Positions 47,213 to 56,859 of a stretch of 64,000 nucleotides of DNA are shown in pieces; the first letter of the stretch is position 1, and each line of letters begins with the position of its first letter. The notes beneath the pieces were generated by a model that searched no databases, had not been told where the DNA came from, and saw only the letters and a list, made by a program, of their open reading frames with translations. Origin of the DNA: Bradyrhizobium macuxiense (lineage in GTDB: Bacteria; Pseudomonadota; Alphaproteobacteria; Rhizobiales; Xanthobacteraceae); the NCBI RefSeq assembly GCF_007993935.1, contig NZ_VITY01000003.1:372001-436000 (forward strand). The letters are read 5' to 3'. Made by a program: the position numbers and the translations under genes.

Positions 47213-49603
47213 ATGTTTCGGTTTCAACCGCGGGGCAGGGCAAGTGCGCTGATGCTCGGTGCGGCCCTTTCGACGATCAATTGTTGGGCGAAGGCCCAGA
47301 CGACACTACCCTCCGTCACGGTCGAGGCGCCCCAGACGGCGGCGCGAACCAAGCCCGTTGCGCAGAAGCCCCGCGTTCGCGCGGCATCCGTCCGGCGACC
47401 GCCCAAGCCGCGCGCGGCGCCGACGCTGGCCGCGGATACAACACGCGCCGCGAGGCCGGGAGAGACCGCTGCAGCAGCCCGGAACGGTCTGAACCAGGCG
47501 CCGGCCGGCCAGACGCAGACCACCATCGACCGCAGCCAGTTCGACAACCGGCCGTCGTTCTCCGTCGCCGATGTGCTGCGGGACAGTCCGGGCATCTCGA
47601 TCAAGCAGGGCAACGGCCCGCGTGACTTCGGGATCTCGATCCGCGGCTCGAATGCCCGCAACGGCTTCGGCATCCGCAACCTCGTTATCTTCGATGACGG
47701 GTTCCCGGTCACCCAGCCGGACGGTCTGTCGCGCAGCGATCTGATCGATCCGCATGCCTATGGCGCGATCGACGTCGTCCGCGGCCCGTCATCGGCGCTC
47801 TACGGCAATTACGCGACCGGTGGTGCGTTGAATTTCCGGACCCGGCCGGGCGGCACGATCGACGGCGTCGAATATGGCGTCGATGGCGGCAGCTTCGGCT
47901 ATCTCAATAACTATCTGGCCGCCGGCAAGAAGGTCGGCAATTTCGAGGGCTCGCTGTTCGCGAGCGACACCCGCGGCGATGGCTATCTCGGCAACAGCTG
48001 GTTCAACACCCAGACCGTCAATTTCCTCGGCACCCTGCAGGCGACGCCGGATGACCGTTTCACGTTCAAGCTGATCAACAACGACCTGACGGCGCGGCTG
48101 CCGATCCGCTCCTCGCTCAATCAGTTCAACCAGAACCCGTTCCAACAGGGCTGCGCGACCGGGGCCACCGCCGCGCCGGGATGCGGAACCGTCTCTCTGT
48201 TCAACAACGGCTTCAACGGAACCAAATCCACCGAGACCGCGGTTCAAGCGGGCCTCGGCCGAGATGACCGCCGCACGATCGTCGGGGGCCGCTGGGAGCA
48301 CGATTTCGACAATACGACTACGTGGCGCAACCAATTCGTCTTCGACGACAGGAACATCAATCAGCCGACGGGCTCGACTAGCGCGCTGGGCGACTATCCC
48401 TCGTACAACTTCATGAGCGATTTGACCAAGCGCGGCGAATTGTTCGGAATGGATTCGACCACGATGGTCGGGGGTTGGTACAACACCCTCACGACGACCG
48501 GTACGACCTGGAACGTTTCGCCCGCGGGCAATGCGACGCTTGGACTGCCACAGAGCACCCTGTATCAATCGACAACCAATTACGGCGTCCGGGCGCGGGA
48601 AGAAATCAAGCTGATTCCGTCGGTGACGGCGATCGCTGGAATCGGCTGGGAAACGACCACGCTGAACGGTGTCAACACGACGCTGTCCTATCCGGTCCCC
48701 AACAATCCAGCGATCGTGGGAGCGACCGTGACGCAGGCGGCGCCTGTGTTCACCAACACTGCGCCGGAGTTCGCGCTCATCTACAAGCCGGACAACGAAT
48801 GGCAGCTACGTGCTCGCGTGGCGACCGGCTACGGTACGCCGCAGGTCAGCAATCTGTTCGTTCTGCCGAGCGGGACACCGGGCAACAACACGTCGCTCAA
48901 AACCCAGACCAATCTCGGCTACGACCTCGGTGCGGATTGGTCGCCCAACAAGAGCGTGAAGGTTAGCGCCACCGCCTTCTACGAATTCTTCAACAATGAA
49001 CTTGTCTCTCAGGCGACGCCTGTGGCGGGATTTACATACACCTTCAACGCGCCGCGCTCGGAACATCGCGGCGTAGAGCTCGCCGCTCAATGGGCCTTTT
49101 ATCAGGGGTGGCGGCTCACGGCGGCCTACACCTATCTGGACGAGGTATATACCGACTACACCGAAAGCATCAGCAACTTCACATTCAATCGGGTCGGGAA
49201 CAAGATTCCCGGCATCTCGCCGAATGAGCTGACGACACGGCTGGGCTATGACCAGCCGTCGGGGCCGCTGCAGGGGCTTGGCGGCTTCGTCGAAGTCCAG
49301 TGGAAGGATGGCTTCTACATGGACAACGCCAATCTACTGCGGGCTCCGGGTTACGAGCTGGTCAATCTCAACGTTCACTACACGACGGATCTGATCTCCG
49401 ACTATTTCAAGTCGCTGAATTTGTATCTCGAGGTGCGGAACGTGTTCGATCGAACCTACATCGCCTCGGCGAACAATATCGCGAACTCGGTAACGGCGGC
49501 GGGCGTTCAAAATCCCGCGAGCATACTGGCGAATACGACCGGCTCGATCTATGCCGGATCGCCGCGGGCGTTCGTGGCGGGCATGAAGATCGCGTTCAAA
49601 TGA
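47213..49603 (+). CDS. TonB-dependent outer-membrane receptor (likely copper-linked)
   Basis: This 796-residue receptor has a signal peptide, an Arg/Pro/Ala-rich linker (residues about 40-90), a plug domain (SVADVLRDSPGISIKQGNGPRDFGISIRGSNARNGFGIRNLVIFDD overall pattern, seen in pieces) and a 22-strand barrel. VVRGPSSALYGNYATGGALNF is the plug-barrel hallmark. C-terminus ends in AFK rather than the common aromatic residue. Context with PCuAC, YcnI and CopCD points to copper or a copper chelate. ATG 47213. Confidence 0.9.
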   Translation: MFRFQPRGRASALMLGAALSTINCWAKAQTTLPSVTVEAPQTAARTKPVAQKPRVRAASVRRPPKPRAAPTLAADTTRAARPGETAAAARNGLNQAPAGQTQTTIDRSQFDNRPSFSVADVLRDSPGISIKQGNGPRDFGISIRGSNARNGFGIRNLVIFDDGFPVTQPDGLSRSDLIDPHAYGAIDVVRGPSSALYGNYATGGALNFRTRPGGTIDGVEYGVDGGSFGYLNNYLAAGKKVGNFEGSLFASDTRGDGYLGNSWFNTQTVNFLGTLQATPDDRFTFKLINNDLTARLPIRSSLNQFNQNPFQQGCATGATAAPGCGTVSLFNNGFNGTKSTETAVQAGLGRDDRRTIVGGRWEHDFDNTTTWRNQFVFDDRNINQPTGSTSALGDYPSYNFMSDLTKRGELFGMDSTTMVGGWYNTLTTTGTTWNVSPAGNATLGLPQSTLYQSTTNYGVRAREEIKLIPSVTAIAGIGWETTTLNGVNTTLSYPVPNNPAIVGATVTQAAPVFTNTAPEFALIYKPDNEWQLRARVATGYGTPQVSNLFVLPSGTPGNNTSLKTQTNLGYDLGADWSPNKSVKVSATAFYEFFNNELVSQATPVAGFTYTFNAPRSEHRGVELAAQWAFYQGWRLTAAYTYLDEVYTDYTESISNFTFNRVGNKIPGISPNELTTRLGYDQPSGPLQGLGGFVEVQWKDGFYMDNANLLRAPGYELVNLNVHYTTDLISDYFKSLNLYLEVRNVFDRTYIASANNIANSVTAAGVQNPASILANTTGSIYAGSPRAFVAGMKIAFK

Positions 49604-49614
49604 GGAGCGCATCG

Positions 49615-50841
49615 ATGATCTCTCACAAACCTGCGGCTCGGATGCTGCTCGCGGCAGCCATGCTGGCGGCCTTTCCGAAGCTCGCCAGGGCGCAGATGAG
49701 CCATCAGCACGCCTCGGAAGCGGCGTGCGAGGAAACCGTCTTGCGTTGCGCGAGCAAGGTCACTCCCGCCTTTGCCCCGGACGGAACGCTGTGGCTGGCC
49801 TGGATGGCCGGAGGTCAGATTTCCGTCGCGAGCTCGAAGGATCAGGGCAAAAGCTTTTCCGCGCCGGTCCAGGTGACCCGGGAGCGGCTGAACCTGGATT
49901 GGGGGCCGGACGCGCGGCCGAAGCTTGCGATCGATGCCAAGGGGGACATCGCGCTGGCGTTCTCGATCTTTCGCGATCAGGCCTTCAACGGCCAGGTGCT
50001 GACCACGCGCTCGACTGATGGCGGGCACAGCTTTGATCCCCCGAGGCCGATCACCGCAAACAACGAGAGCCAACGGTTCGAAGCGATCGGCTTCGATCCT
50101 GCCGGCGCCGTGTTCGCGGTCTGGCTCGACAAGCGCAACCGTGTCCCGGCGCAGCGGCGCGGCGAGAAATATGATGGCGCCGGATTGTTCTTCGCGTCAT
50201 CGAAAGACAATGGCGCGACCTATTCCGATGCGCGGATGGCCGCCGACAACACTTGCGAGTGCTGCCGTCTCGCTTTGGCGTTCGACGGCGCAGGCCATCC
50301 GGTGGTGGTGTTTCGCAACATCTTCGAAGGCGGCGTGCGCGACCATGCGATCGTGACATTCACCGACCTGGCCACATCAGGCGAGTTGCATCGGGTGAGT
50401 CGCGACGACTGGCAGATCGCAGCATGTCCGCATCATGGTCCCAGCCTGACCATTTCGTCCGCCGGAACCTATCACGTGACGTGGTACACCAACGGCAAGG
50501 CACGCAAGGGGCTGTTCTACGCGCGGTCGCGCGATGGCGGCAAAACCTTCTCCGATCCGCTTCCGGTCGGTCAGCTCAACCACAGCCCGTCACGGCCGCA
50601 GGTGATCGCGGGCCCGCAGGCGCTTGCGATGGCCTGGAAGGAATTCGATGGGCAAAAGACGTCGATCAATCTGATGACCTCGCACGACGACGGAGCAACC
50701 TGGTCGAAGCCGACTGTGATCGCCGACACCGCCGACAGCTCCGACCATCCGCTGCTCGTCTCGGATCACCGGCAGACCTATCTGTCGTGGATGACGAAGG
50801 CCGACGGCTATCACTTTCAGGCGATCGAGGGCGAACCATGA
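49615..50841 (+). CDS. Secreted Asp-box beta-propeller (sialidase-like) with CxCC motif
   Basis: This 408-residue protein has a signal peptide (to about residue 26, ARA-Q), then five Asp-box repeats (SSKDQGKSF, STDGGHSF, SSKDNGATY, SRDGGKTF and SHDDGATW), which define a sialidase/BNR-type beta-propeller. The arginine triad of true sialidases is not evident. A striking C214-x-C216-C217 (NTCECCRLAL) and an N-terminal MSHQHASEAACEE with C38 and C45 suggest metal binding. The start at 49615 follows AGGAG; an ATG at 49600 overlaps the receptor stop. Likely a copper-binding or copper-delivery propeller; function is inference. Confidence 0.82.
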   Translation: MISHKPAARMLLAAAMLAAFPKLARAQMSHQHASEAACEETVLRCASKVTPAFAPDGTLWLAWMAGGQISVASSKDQGKSFSAPVQVTRERLNLDWGPDARPKLAIDAKGDIALAFSIFRDQAFNGQVLTTRSTDGGHSFDPPRPITANNESQRFEAIGFDPAGAVFAVWLDKRNRVPAQRRGEKYDGAGLFFASSKDNGATYSDARMAADNTCECCRLALAFDGAGHPVVVFRNIFEGGVRDHAIVTFTDLATSGELHRVSRDDWQIAACPHHGPSLTISSAGTYHVTWYTNGKARKGLFYARSRDGGKTFSDPLPVGQLNHSPSRPQVIAGPQALAMAWKEFDGQKTSINLMTSHDDGATWSKPTVIADTADSSDHPLLVSDHRQTYLSWMTKADGYHFQAIEGEP

Positions 50842-51332
50842 AGCGCCGTTTCCTCGCAACCCTCATCCTGCTCGCAACGCTGCCGTCCGCACTGGCGGCA
50901 GCGGGCGCACCGAAGCCGTTCGAGCGCGGCAGCTGGCAGAAGCTGCTGCATGCGCATGCCGGCCATCCGACCCTGGTGCATTTCTGGGGCGTGACCTGCG
51001 GACCATGCAAGGTCGAGCTGCCGCAACTCGGCCGGTTCATGAAGGATCATCCCGGTATCGACGTCGTGACGATCAGCGCGGATCTGGTTCCAAACCTGCC
51101 GGAGGCAACGCGATCGATGCTGGATAGCGCGGGGCTCGCATCGGCCGAGAACTGGATTTTCGGCGATGGTTTCGCCGAACGATTGAGATTTGAGATCGAT
51201 CCGGCCTGGCAGGGCGATATCCCGCGAACCATGCTGATCGCCCGGGACGGGATCATCACGACGATCGAAGGATCGGCCGAGATCGCCGATTTGAACAAAT
51301 GGTCTGACACTCAGGCCGCAGCAACCCGATAA
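50838..51332 (+). CDS. TlpA-like thioredoxin-fold protein
   Basis: This 164-residue protein has a signal peptide (to about residue 20) and a thioredoxin fold with C54-GP-C57 (HFWGVTCGPCKVELPQLG). It is likely periplasmic and reduces disulfides or delivers copper-site cysteines. ATG overlaps the propeller stop by four bases (ATGA), so the two are coupled; the reductant could act on the propeller's CxCC. Confidence 0.9.
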   Translation: MKRRFLATLILLATLPSALAAAGAPKPFERGSWQKLLHAHAGHPTLVHFWGVTCGPCKVELPQLGRFMKDHPGIDVVTISADLVPNLPEATRSMLDSAGLASAENWIFGDGFAERLRFEIDPAWQGDIPRTMLIARDGIITTIEGSAEIADLNKWSDTQAAATR

Positions 51333-51366
51333 CACGACGACTTCAACCTGAAAGGAATCCGTCGCC

Positions 51367-51894
51367 ATGAAGACGCTCTCTCGTATCCTCGCTCTCGCGG
51401 CGCTGACTGCTGCTGTTGTGTCGACGTCCGCGCGTGCCGAGGACGTCAAGGCCGGCGACCTCGTGATCACGCAGGCGTGGACGCGCGCGACGCCGAACGG
51501 TGCCAAGATCGGCGGCGGCTACCTGACGATCGAGAACAAGGGGACGACACCGGATCGGTTGGTGTCCGGCTCGGCCGATGTCGCCGGCAAGGTCGAAGTC
51601 CACGAGATGTCGATGGACAACGGCGTGATGAAGATGCGCGCGCTCGACAAGGGACTGGCCATCGAGCCCGGCAAGACCGTGAAGCTTGCGCCCGGCGGCT
51701 TCCATCTGATGATGTTCGACCTGAAGAGCCCGCTCAAGCAGGGCGACAAGGTTCCGGTCACGCTCGAATTCGAGAAGGCCGGCAAGGTCGCGGTCTCGCT
51801 CGATGTGCAGGCCGTCGGCGCGCAGGCGCCGGGTGGCGGCGATCACTCCGGCCATGGCGACCATTCCGGTCACATGGACATGAAGAAGATGTGA
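51367..51894 (+). CDS. PCuAC-type periplasmic copper chaperone
   Basis: This 175-residue protein has a signal peptide to about residue 24 and the copper motif: H79-x-M81, M90, then H113-x-M115 (HEMSMDNGVMKM and GGFHLMM). The C-terminal tail is His/Met-rich (DHSGHGDHSGHMDMKKM), a second copper site. Such proteins feed Cu(I)/Cu(II) to cytochrome oxidase assembly. RBS GGAA; it follows the TlpA gene by 34 bases. Confidence 0.95.
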   Translation: MKTLSRILALAALTAAVVSTSARAEDVKAGDLVITQAWTRATPNGAKIGGGYLTIENKGTTPDRLVSGSADVAGKVEVHEMSMDNGVMKMRALDKGLAIEPGKTVKLAPGGFHLMMFDLKSPLKQGDKVPVTLEFEKAGKVAVSLDVQAVGAQAPGGGDHSGHGDHSGHMDMKKM

Positions 51895-51901
51895 GGGCGC
51901 C

Positions 51902-52429
51902 ATGCGATCACCCACGCTCCTCATTGCCACAGCTGCGCTGCTCGCAGCGCAGCCTGTGATCGCCCATATCATGCTTGAAGGAAAGCAGGCGCCGGTCGGT
52001 TCGTACTACAAGGCGGTGTTCGCCGTGCCGCACGGCTGCGCAGGATCGGCGACGATCAAGATCCGCGTGCAGATTCCGGAAGGCGTGATCGGGGTGAAGC
52101 CGATGCCGAAGCCCGGCTGGGCTCTCGATACGGTCACCGGAAAATACGCGGCCGAATACGACTATCACGGCGCCAAGCTTTCCGAGGGCGTCAAGGAAGT
52201 CGCCTGGAGCGGTGGCAAGCTCGCGGACAAGAACTACGACGAGTTCGTGATGCAGACGTTCCTCACCGATGCGCTGAAGCCGAACACCGTGCTCTATTTC
52301 CCGGTGGTGCAGGAATGCGAGCAGGGCGTCAGCCGCTGGATCGATGTCCCGGCCGAGGGGCAGGGCGGCGGGCACGACCGTGGCAGCAAGACACCGGCGC
52401 CCGGCGTCAAGCTGCTGCCGAAGTCTTGA
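51902..52429 (+). CDS. YcnI/DUF1775 copper-binding protein
   Basis: This 175-residue protein has a signal peptide cleaved after A21, exposing His22 (HIMLEGKQAPVGSYYKA). This N-terminal histidine is the copper ligand of YcnI-like domains. The core VPHGCAGSATIKIRVQIPEGVIGVKP is the family signature. It sits between PCuAC and CopCD, seven bases after PCuAC. Confidence 0.92.
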   Translation: MRSPTLLIATAALLAAQPVIAHIMLEGKQAPVGSYYKAVFAVPHGCAGSATIKIRVQIPEGVIGVKPMPKPGWALDTVTGKYAAEYDYHGAKLSEGVKEVAWSGGKLADKNYDEFVMQTFLTDALKPNTVLYFPVVQECEQGVSRWIDVPAEGQGGGHDRGSKTPAPGVKLLPKS

Positions 52430-52433
52430 AGCC

Positions 52434-54014
52434 ATGCGGCTGGTCGCACGTCATGTTGCAGCGAGCCTGGCAGCGCTGCTGGTGGCGCTGTGTCTTGCGA
52501 CCACGGCGGTCTACGCGCATGCCGTTCTGATCGGCGCCGAGCCGGCGGACGGCAGCGTGGTCGCGGAAGCGCCGAAGACGATGGTGCTTCGCTTCAACGA
52601 AGCGGTGGCGCCGACCGCGGTCAGCCTGCTCGATGCTGCGGGCAAGCCGCGCGACGTCGCGTTCCGCGCCGTCGATCAATCGGTGATGGTGACGCTGCCG
52701 GCGGGCTTGCCGCAGGGCACGCAGGTGGTGAGCTATCGCGTGGTGTCGCAAGATGGCCATCCGGTCGCGGGCTCGTTGCTGTTCTCGATCGGTGTCGTCA
52801 CCGGCTCGGCGGCGCCATCAGGCGACGGCGTGCTCCATGCGCTGATCTGGCTGGCGCGGCTCGGGCTCTATCTGGGGCTGTTTGCCGGCGTCGGCGGCGT
52901 GTTCTTTGCCGCCTGGATCGGGCAGGGCCCGGCGGGCGAACGGCTGATCATGTGGTCGCTCAAGATCGGCCTCGTCGGCGCCGTCGCTTCGCTCGGCTTG
53001 CAGGGCGTCGACCTGCTGAACCTGCCGTTCACGGGCGTCCTGACATGGGCGGCGTGGGCCAGCGCCGCCGGCACCAGCCTGTTTCCTGCCCTCCTGCTCG
53101 CGATCGCTGCGATGCTGATCGCAGCGATTGCCTGGCGCAGCCCGTCATTCAGCGCAGCCTTGATCCGCACTGCGGTCGCCATGATCTGTGTCGGACTGTC
53201 GTTTGCGGTCAGCGGCCACGCCGCCACCGCCTCACCGCAATGGCTGACCCGGACCGCGCTGTTCATCCATGGCGTCGGCCTCGCGTTCTGGATGGGGGCA
53301 CTCGCGCCGCTGGCCGTGCTTGCCTGGCAGCGCAAGGACTCGCTGCTGCGGGTGCTCCGGCGTTTTTCGACGCTCGCGGTGCCGGTCGTCGCATTGATCG
53401 CGCTATCGGGCCTCGCGCTCGCTGTCGTCCAGCTCGAGAGTTTCGGCGCGCTGATCGACACCGCATACGGCAACGTCCTGGTCGCGAAGCTTGTGCTTGT
53501 CGCGGTCCTGCTCGGGCTCGCTGCGCTGAACCGGCTGGTGTTCACGCCGGCCATCGCGCGTGAGTTTCATCGGACGCGACCGCTGCAACGCTCGATCGCG
53601 CTCGAATTCGTGCTGATGATCGCCATCCTCGGTCTCGTCGCGCTATGGCGCTTCACGCCGCCGCCACGCGTGCTGGCAATGTCGGACGACGTTCCGCTCG
53701 CGGTCCACATCCACACCGATGCCGCGATGTTCCAGGTGCTGATCGCGCCGGGCAAGGTCGGGCAGAACGATTTCGTGCTGCAGCTGATGAACGGCGATGC
53801 CAGCCCGTTTGCGGCCAAGGAGGCGACGCTGACGCTGAGCTTGCCGGATCGCGGCATCGAGCCGTTGGAACGCAGCGCCGCGCTCGGATCCGACGGCTAT
53901 TGGCACGTGAAGAAGGTCCCGTTGCCGGTCCCGGGCCGCTGGCACATGCAGATCGACGCCCTGGTGTCCGATTTCAAGAAAGTGACACTGGAAGACGATT
54001 TCGAGGTCAGATAA
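52434..54014 (+). CDS. CopC-CopD fusion copper protein
   Basis: This 526-residue protein has a signal peptide cleaved before His29 (HAVLIGAEPADGSVV), the N-terminal copper histidine of CopC. A second conserved histidine is in DGHPVAGSLLFSI. A multi-span CopD domain follows (about residues 140-410; SFAVSGHAATASP and TALFIHGVGLAFWMGALAPL carry conserved histidines). The C-terminal about 110 residues (VPLAVHIHTDAAMFQVLIAP onward) look like a YtkA-type beta domain. It probably moves copper across the inner membrane. Last gene of the copper run, five bases after ycnI. Confidence 0.93.
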   Translation: MRLVARHVAASLAALLVALCLATTAVYAHAVLIGAEPADGSVVAEAPKTMVLRFNEAVAPTAVSLLDAAGKPRDVAFRAVDQSVMVTLPAGLPQGTQVVSYRVVSQDGHPVAGSLLFSIGVVTGSAAPSGDGVLHALIWLARLGLYLGLFAGVGGVFFAAWIGQGPAGERLIMWSLKIGLVGAVASLGLQGVDLLNLPFTGVLTWAAWASAAGTSLFPALLLAIAAMLIAAIAWRSPSFSAALIRTAVAMICVGLSFAVSGHAATASPQWLTRTALFIHGVGLAFWMGALAPLAVLAWQRKDSLLRVLRRFSTLAVPVVALIALSGLALAVVQLESFGALIDTAYGNVLVAKLVLVAVLLGLAALNRLVFTPAIAREFHRTRPLQRSIALEFVLMIAILGLVALWRFTPPPRVLAMSDDVPLAVHIHTDAAMFQVLIAPGKVGQNDFVLQLMNGDASPFAAKEATLTLSLPDRGIEPLERSAALGSDGYWHVKKVPLPVPGRWHMQIDALVSDFKKVTLEDDFEVR

Positions 54015-54178
54015 ACGCACGATCAGCGCGCCGGGCAGCTCGGCGGGACGCAATTCGTTCAAATGGCCGAAAATCGCCTGATTTGAAGGGTTTTTGTCAT
54101 TGGGCGGCCTTGTGTTTTCGCACCCGATCCGGTTTCACTGCAGCTCTTCCCACGCTTTCCTGATTCCCGAGTAACGCC

Positions 54179-55498
54179 ATGCGATTGTCGCGGTTTTTCC
54201 TGCCCATCCTGAAAGAAAACCCGAAAGAGGCGGAGATCGTCTCGCATCGGCTGATGCTGCGCGCGGGCATGATGCGGCAGGAGGCGGCCGGCATCTATGC
54301 CTGGTTGCCGCTCGGCTTCCGGGTGCTGAAGAAGATCGAGCAGATCGTTCGCGAGGAGCAGGATCGCGCCGGTGCGCTCGAACTCTTGATGCCGACGTTG
54401 CAGCTCGCCGATCTCTGGCGTGAAAGCGGCCGCTACGACGCCTATGGCCCGGAGATGCTGCGCATCCTCGATCGTCACAAGCGTGAACTTCTGTACGGGC
54501 CGACCAACGAGGAAATGATCACGGAGATCTTCCGCTCCTACGTCAAGTCCTACAAGAACCTGCCGCTCAACCTCTACCACATCCAGTGGAAGTTCCGCGA
54601 CGAGCAGCGTCCGCGCTTCGGCGTGATGCGTGGCCGCGAATTCCTGATGAAGGACGCCTATTCGTTCGACCTCGACGAGGCCGGCGCGCGCCGCTCCTAC
54701 AACAAGATGTTCGTTGCGTATCTGCGCACCTTCGCGCGGATGGGACTGAAGGCGATCCCGATGCGCGCCGAGACCGGCCCGATCGGCGGCGACCTCAGCC
54801 ACGAATTCATCGTGCTGGCTGACACCGGCGAGTCCGGCGTCTTCATCAATCGCGATGTGCTGGATCTGCCGGTGCCGGGCGAGGACGTCGATTACGACGG
54901 CGATCTCACGCCGATCATCAAGCAGTGGACCTCGGTCTATGCTGCGACCGAGGACGTTCACGAGGCTGCGCGCTTCGAGCAGGAAGTGCCCGAAGCGAAG
55001 CGGCTGAATACCCGCGGCATCGAGGTCGGCCAGATCTTCTATTTCGGCACCAAATATTCCGACACCATGAAGGCGATGGTGGCCGGGCCCGATGGCGTCG
55101 ATGTGCCGATCCATGGCGGCTCCTACGGTGTCGGCGTGTCGCGCCTGGTCGGCGCGATCATCGAGGCCTGTCACGACGACGCCGGCATCAAGTGGCCCGA
55201 GGCGGTTGCGCCGTTCCGCGCCGCGATCCTCAACCTCAAGCAGGGTGATGCCGCGGTCGATGGTGCGTGCGAGCAGCTCTACCGTGAGCTCTCGGCGAAG
55301 GGCGTCGATGTGCTCTACGACGACACCGATCAGCGTGCGGGCGCCAAGTTCGCCGCGGCCGATCTGATCGGCATTCCCTGGCAGATTCTGGTCGGGCCGA
55401 AGGGGCTTGCGGAGGGCAAGGTCGAGGTGAAGCGCCGCAGCGACGGTTCACGCGACAATATGAGCCCGGCCGACGTGGTCGCGAAGCTCGCGGGTTAA
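54179..55498 (+). CDS. proS: Prolyl-tRNA synthetase
   Basis: This 439-residue class II synthetase of the short alphaproteobacterial form lacks the large editing insertion of E. coli ProS. Motif 2: [26 protein letters not shown]; motif 3: [28 protein letters not shown]; the anticodon-binding domain is at the C-terminus ([26 protein letters not shown]). It begins the proS-lolC/E-lolD group that commonly follows DUF1467. Confidence 0.97.
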   Translation: MRLSRFFLPILKENPKEAEIVSHRLMLRAGMMRQEAAGIYAWLPLGFRVLKKIEQIVREEQDRAGALELLMPTLQLADLWRESGRYDAYGPEMLRILDRHKRELLYGPTNEEMITEIFRSYVKSYKNLPLNLYHIQWKFRDEQRPRFGVMRGREFLMKDAYSFDLDEAGARRSYNKMFVAYLRTFARMGLKAIPMRAETGPIGGDLSHEFIVLADTGESGVFINRDVLDLPVPGEDVDYDGDLTPIIKQWTSVYAATEDVHEAARFEQEVPEAKRLNTRGIEVGQIFYFGTKYSDTMKAMVAGPDGVDVPIHGGSYGVGVSRLVGAIIEACHDDAGIKWPEAVAPFRAAILNLKQGDAAVDGACEQLYRELSAKGVDVLYDDTDQRAGAKFAAADLIGIPWQILVGPKGLAEGKVEVKRRSDGSRDNMSPADVVAKLAG

Positions 55499-55569
55499 AG
55501 TTTATTCACGCCGCGTGTTCGGCGGGGTAATCCGGCCACATTTGGCCCGAATCATGGGATTATCGAGAG

Positions 55570-56850
55570 ATGGATGAGACCATGAGCGAGCCAGTCCGTA
55601 CCCCGCCTTTTGCGCCATTCGAATGGCTGCTGTCCGGACGCTATCTGCGCGCGCGCCGCAAGGAAGGCTTCATTTCGGTCATCGCCGGCTTTTCGTTCCT
55701 CGGCATCATGCTCGGCGTTGCGACGCTGATCGTGGTGATGGCCGTCATGAACGGCTTCCGCAAGGAATTGCTCGACAAGATCCTTGGCCTCAACGGCCAC
55801 CTTCTGGTGCAGCCGCTGGAATCGCCGCTGACCGACTGGAAGGACGTCGCCGACCGCATCAGCCAAGTGCAGGGCATTCGCCTCGCCGCGCCTGTGGTCG
55901 ACGGGCAGGGGCTCGGATCGTCGCCGTTCAACGCGGCCGGCGTCTTCATCCGCGGCATCCGCGCCGACGATCTCAACAACCTCACCTCGATCGCCAAGAA
56001 CATCAAGCAGGGCACGCTCGAGGGCTTTGACGAGGGGCAGGGGGTCGCGATCGGCCGCCGGCTTGCCGATCAGCTCTCGCTGCATGCCGGCGACATGATC
56101 ACGCTGGTCTCGCCGAAGGGCGCGGTGACGCCGATGGGCACCACGCCGCGCATCAAGCCGTACAAGATCACCGCGGTGTTCGAGATCGGCATGTCGGAAT
56201 ATGACTCGACCTTCGTGTTCATGCCGCTCGCCGAAGCGCAGGCCTATTTCAACCGCAACAACGACGTGTCCTCGATCGAGGTGTTCACCACCAATCCGGA
56301 CAAGATCGATACCTACCGCAAGCTGGTGACGGAGGCGGCCGGGCGGCCGGTCTTCCTGGTCGACTGGCGGCAGCGCAATTCGACGTTCTTCAACGCGTTG
56401 CAGGTCGAACGCAACGTGATGTTCCTGATCCTGACCATGATCGTGCTGGTCGCGGCGCTCAACATCGTCTCCGGATTGATCATGCTGGTGAAGGACAAGG
56501 GCCAGGACATCGCGATCCTGCGCACCATGGGCGCCTCGCAAGGCTCGATCATGCGGATCTTCCTGATCACCGGCGCCTCGATCGGCGTGGTCGGAACGCT
56601 GACCGGCTTTGCGGTCGGCATGCTGATCTGCCTGAACATCGAATCGATCAGGCAGTTCCTGTCATGGCTCACCAACACCGAGCTGTTCTCGCCCGAACTG
56701 TATTTCCTCTCCAAGCTTCCGGCCGAGGTCGATTTCGGCGAGACGCTCGCGGTCGTGATCATGGCTCTGACGCTGTCCTTCCTTGCGACGCTCTACCCGT
56801 CGTGGCGCGCCGCGCGCCTCGACCCGGTCGAAGCGCTCCGGTACGAATAA
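55570..56850 (+). CDS. lolC: Lipoprotein-releasing ABC transporter permease (LolC/E)
   Basis: This 426-residue inner-membrane protein of the lipoprotein-sorting complex has an N-terminal span (FISVIAGFSFLGIMLGVATLIVVMAVMNGF), a large periplasmic domain, and three C-terminal spans ending with LATLYPSWRAARLDPVEALRYE. An ATG at 55582 (MSEPVRTPP) is an equally likely start. It pairs with lolD ten bases downstream. One permease gene, as in many alphaproteobacteria. Confidence 0.94.
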   Translation: MDETMSEPVRTPPFAPFEWLLSGRYLRARRKEGFISVIAGFSFLGIMLGVATLIVVMAVMNGFRKELLDKILGLNGHLLVQPLESPLTDWKDVADRISQVQGIRLAAPVVDGQGLGSSPFNAAGVFIRGIRADDLNNLTSIAKNIKQGTLEGFDEGQGVAIGRRLADQLSLHAGDMITLVSPKGAVTPMGTTPRIKPYKITAVFEIGMSEYDSTFVFMPLAEAQAYFNRNNDVSSIEVFTTNPDKIDTYRKLVTEAAGRPVFLVDWRQRNSTFFNALQVERNVMFLILTMIVLVAALNIVSGLIMLVKDKGQDIAILRTMGASQGSIMRIFLITGASIGVVGTLTGFAVGMLICLNIESIRQFLSWLTNTELFSPELYFLSKLPAEVDFGETLAVVIMALTLSFLATLYPSWRAARLDPVEALRYE

Positions 56851-56859
56851 GGAGCCCAC

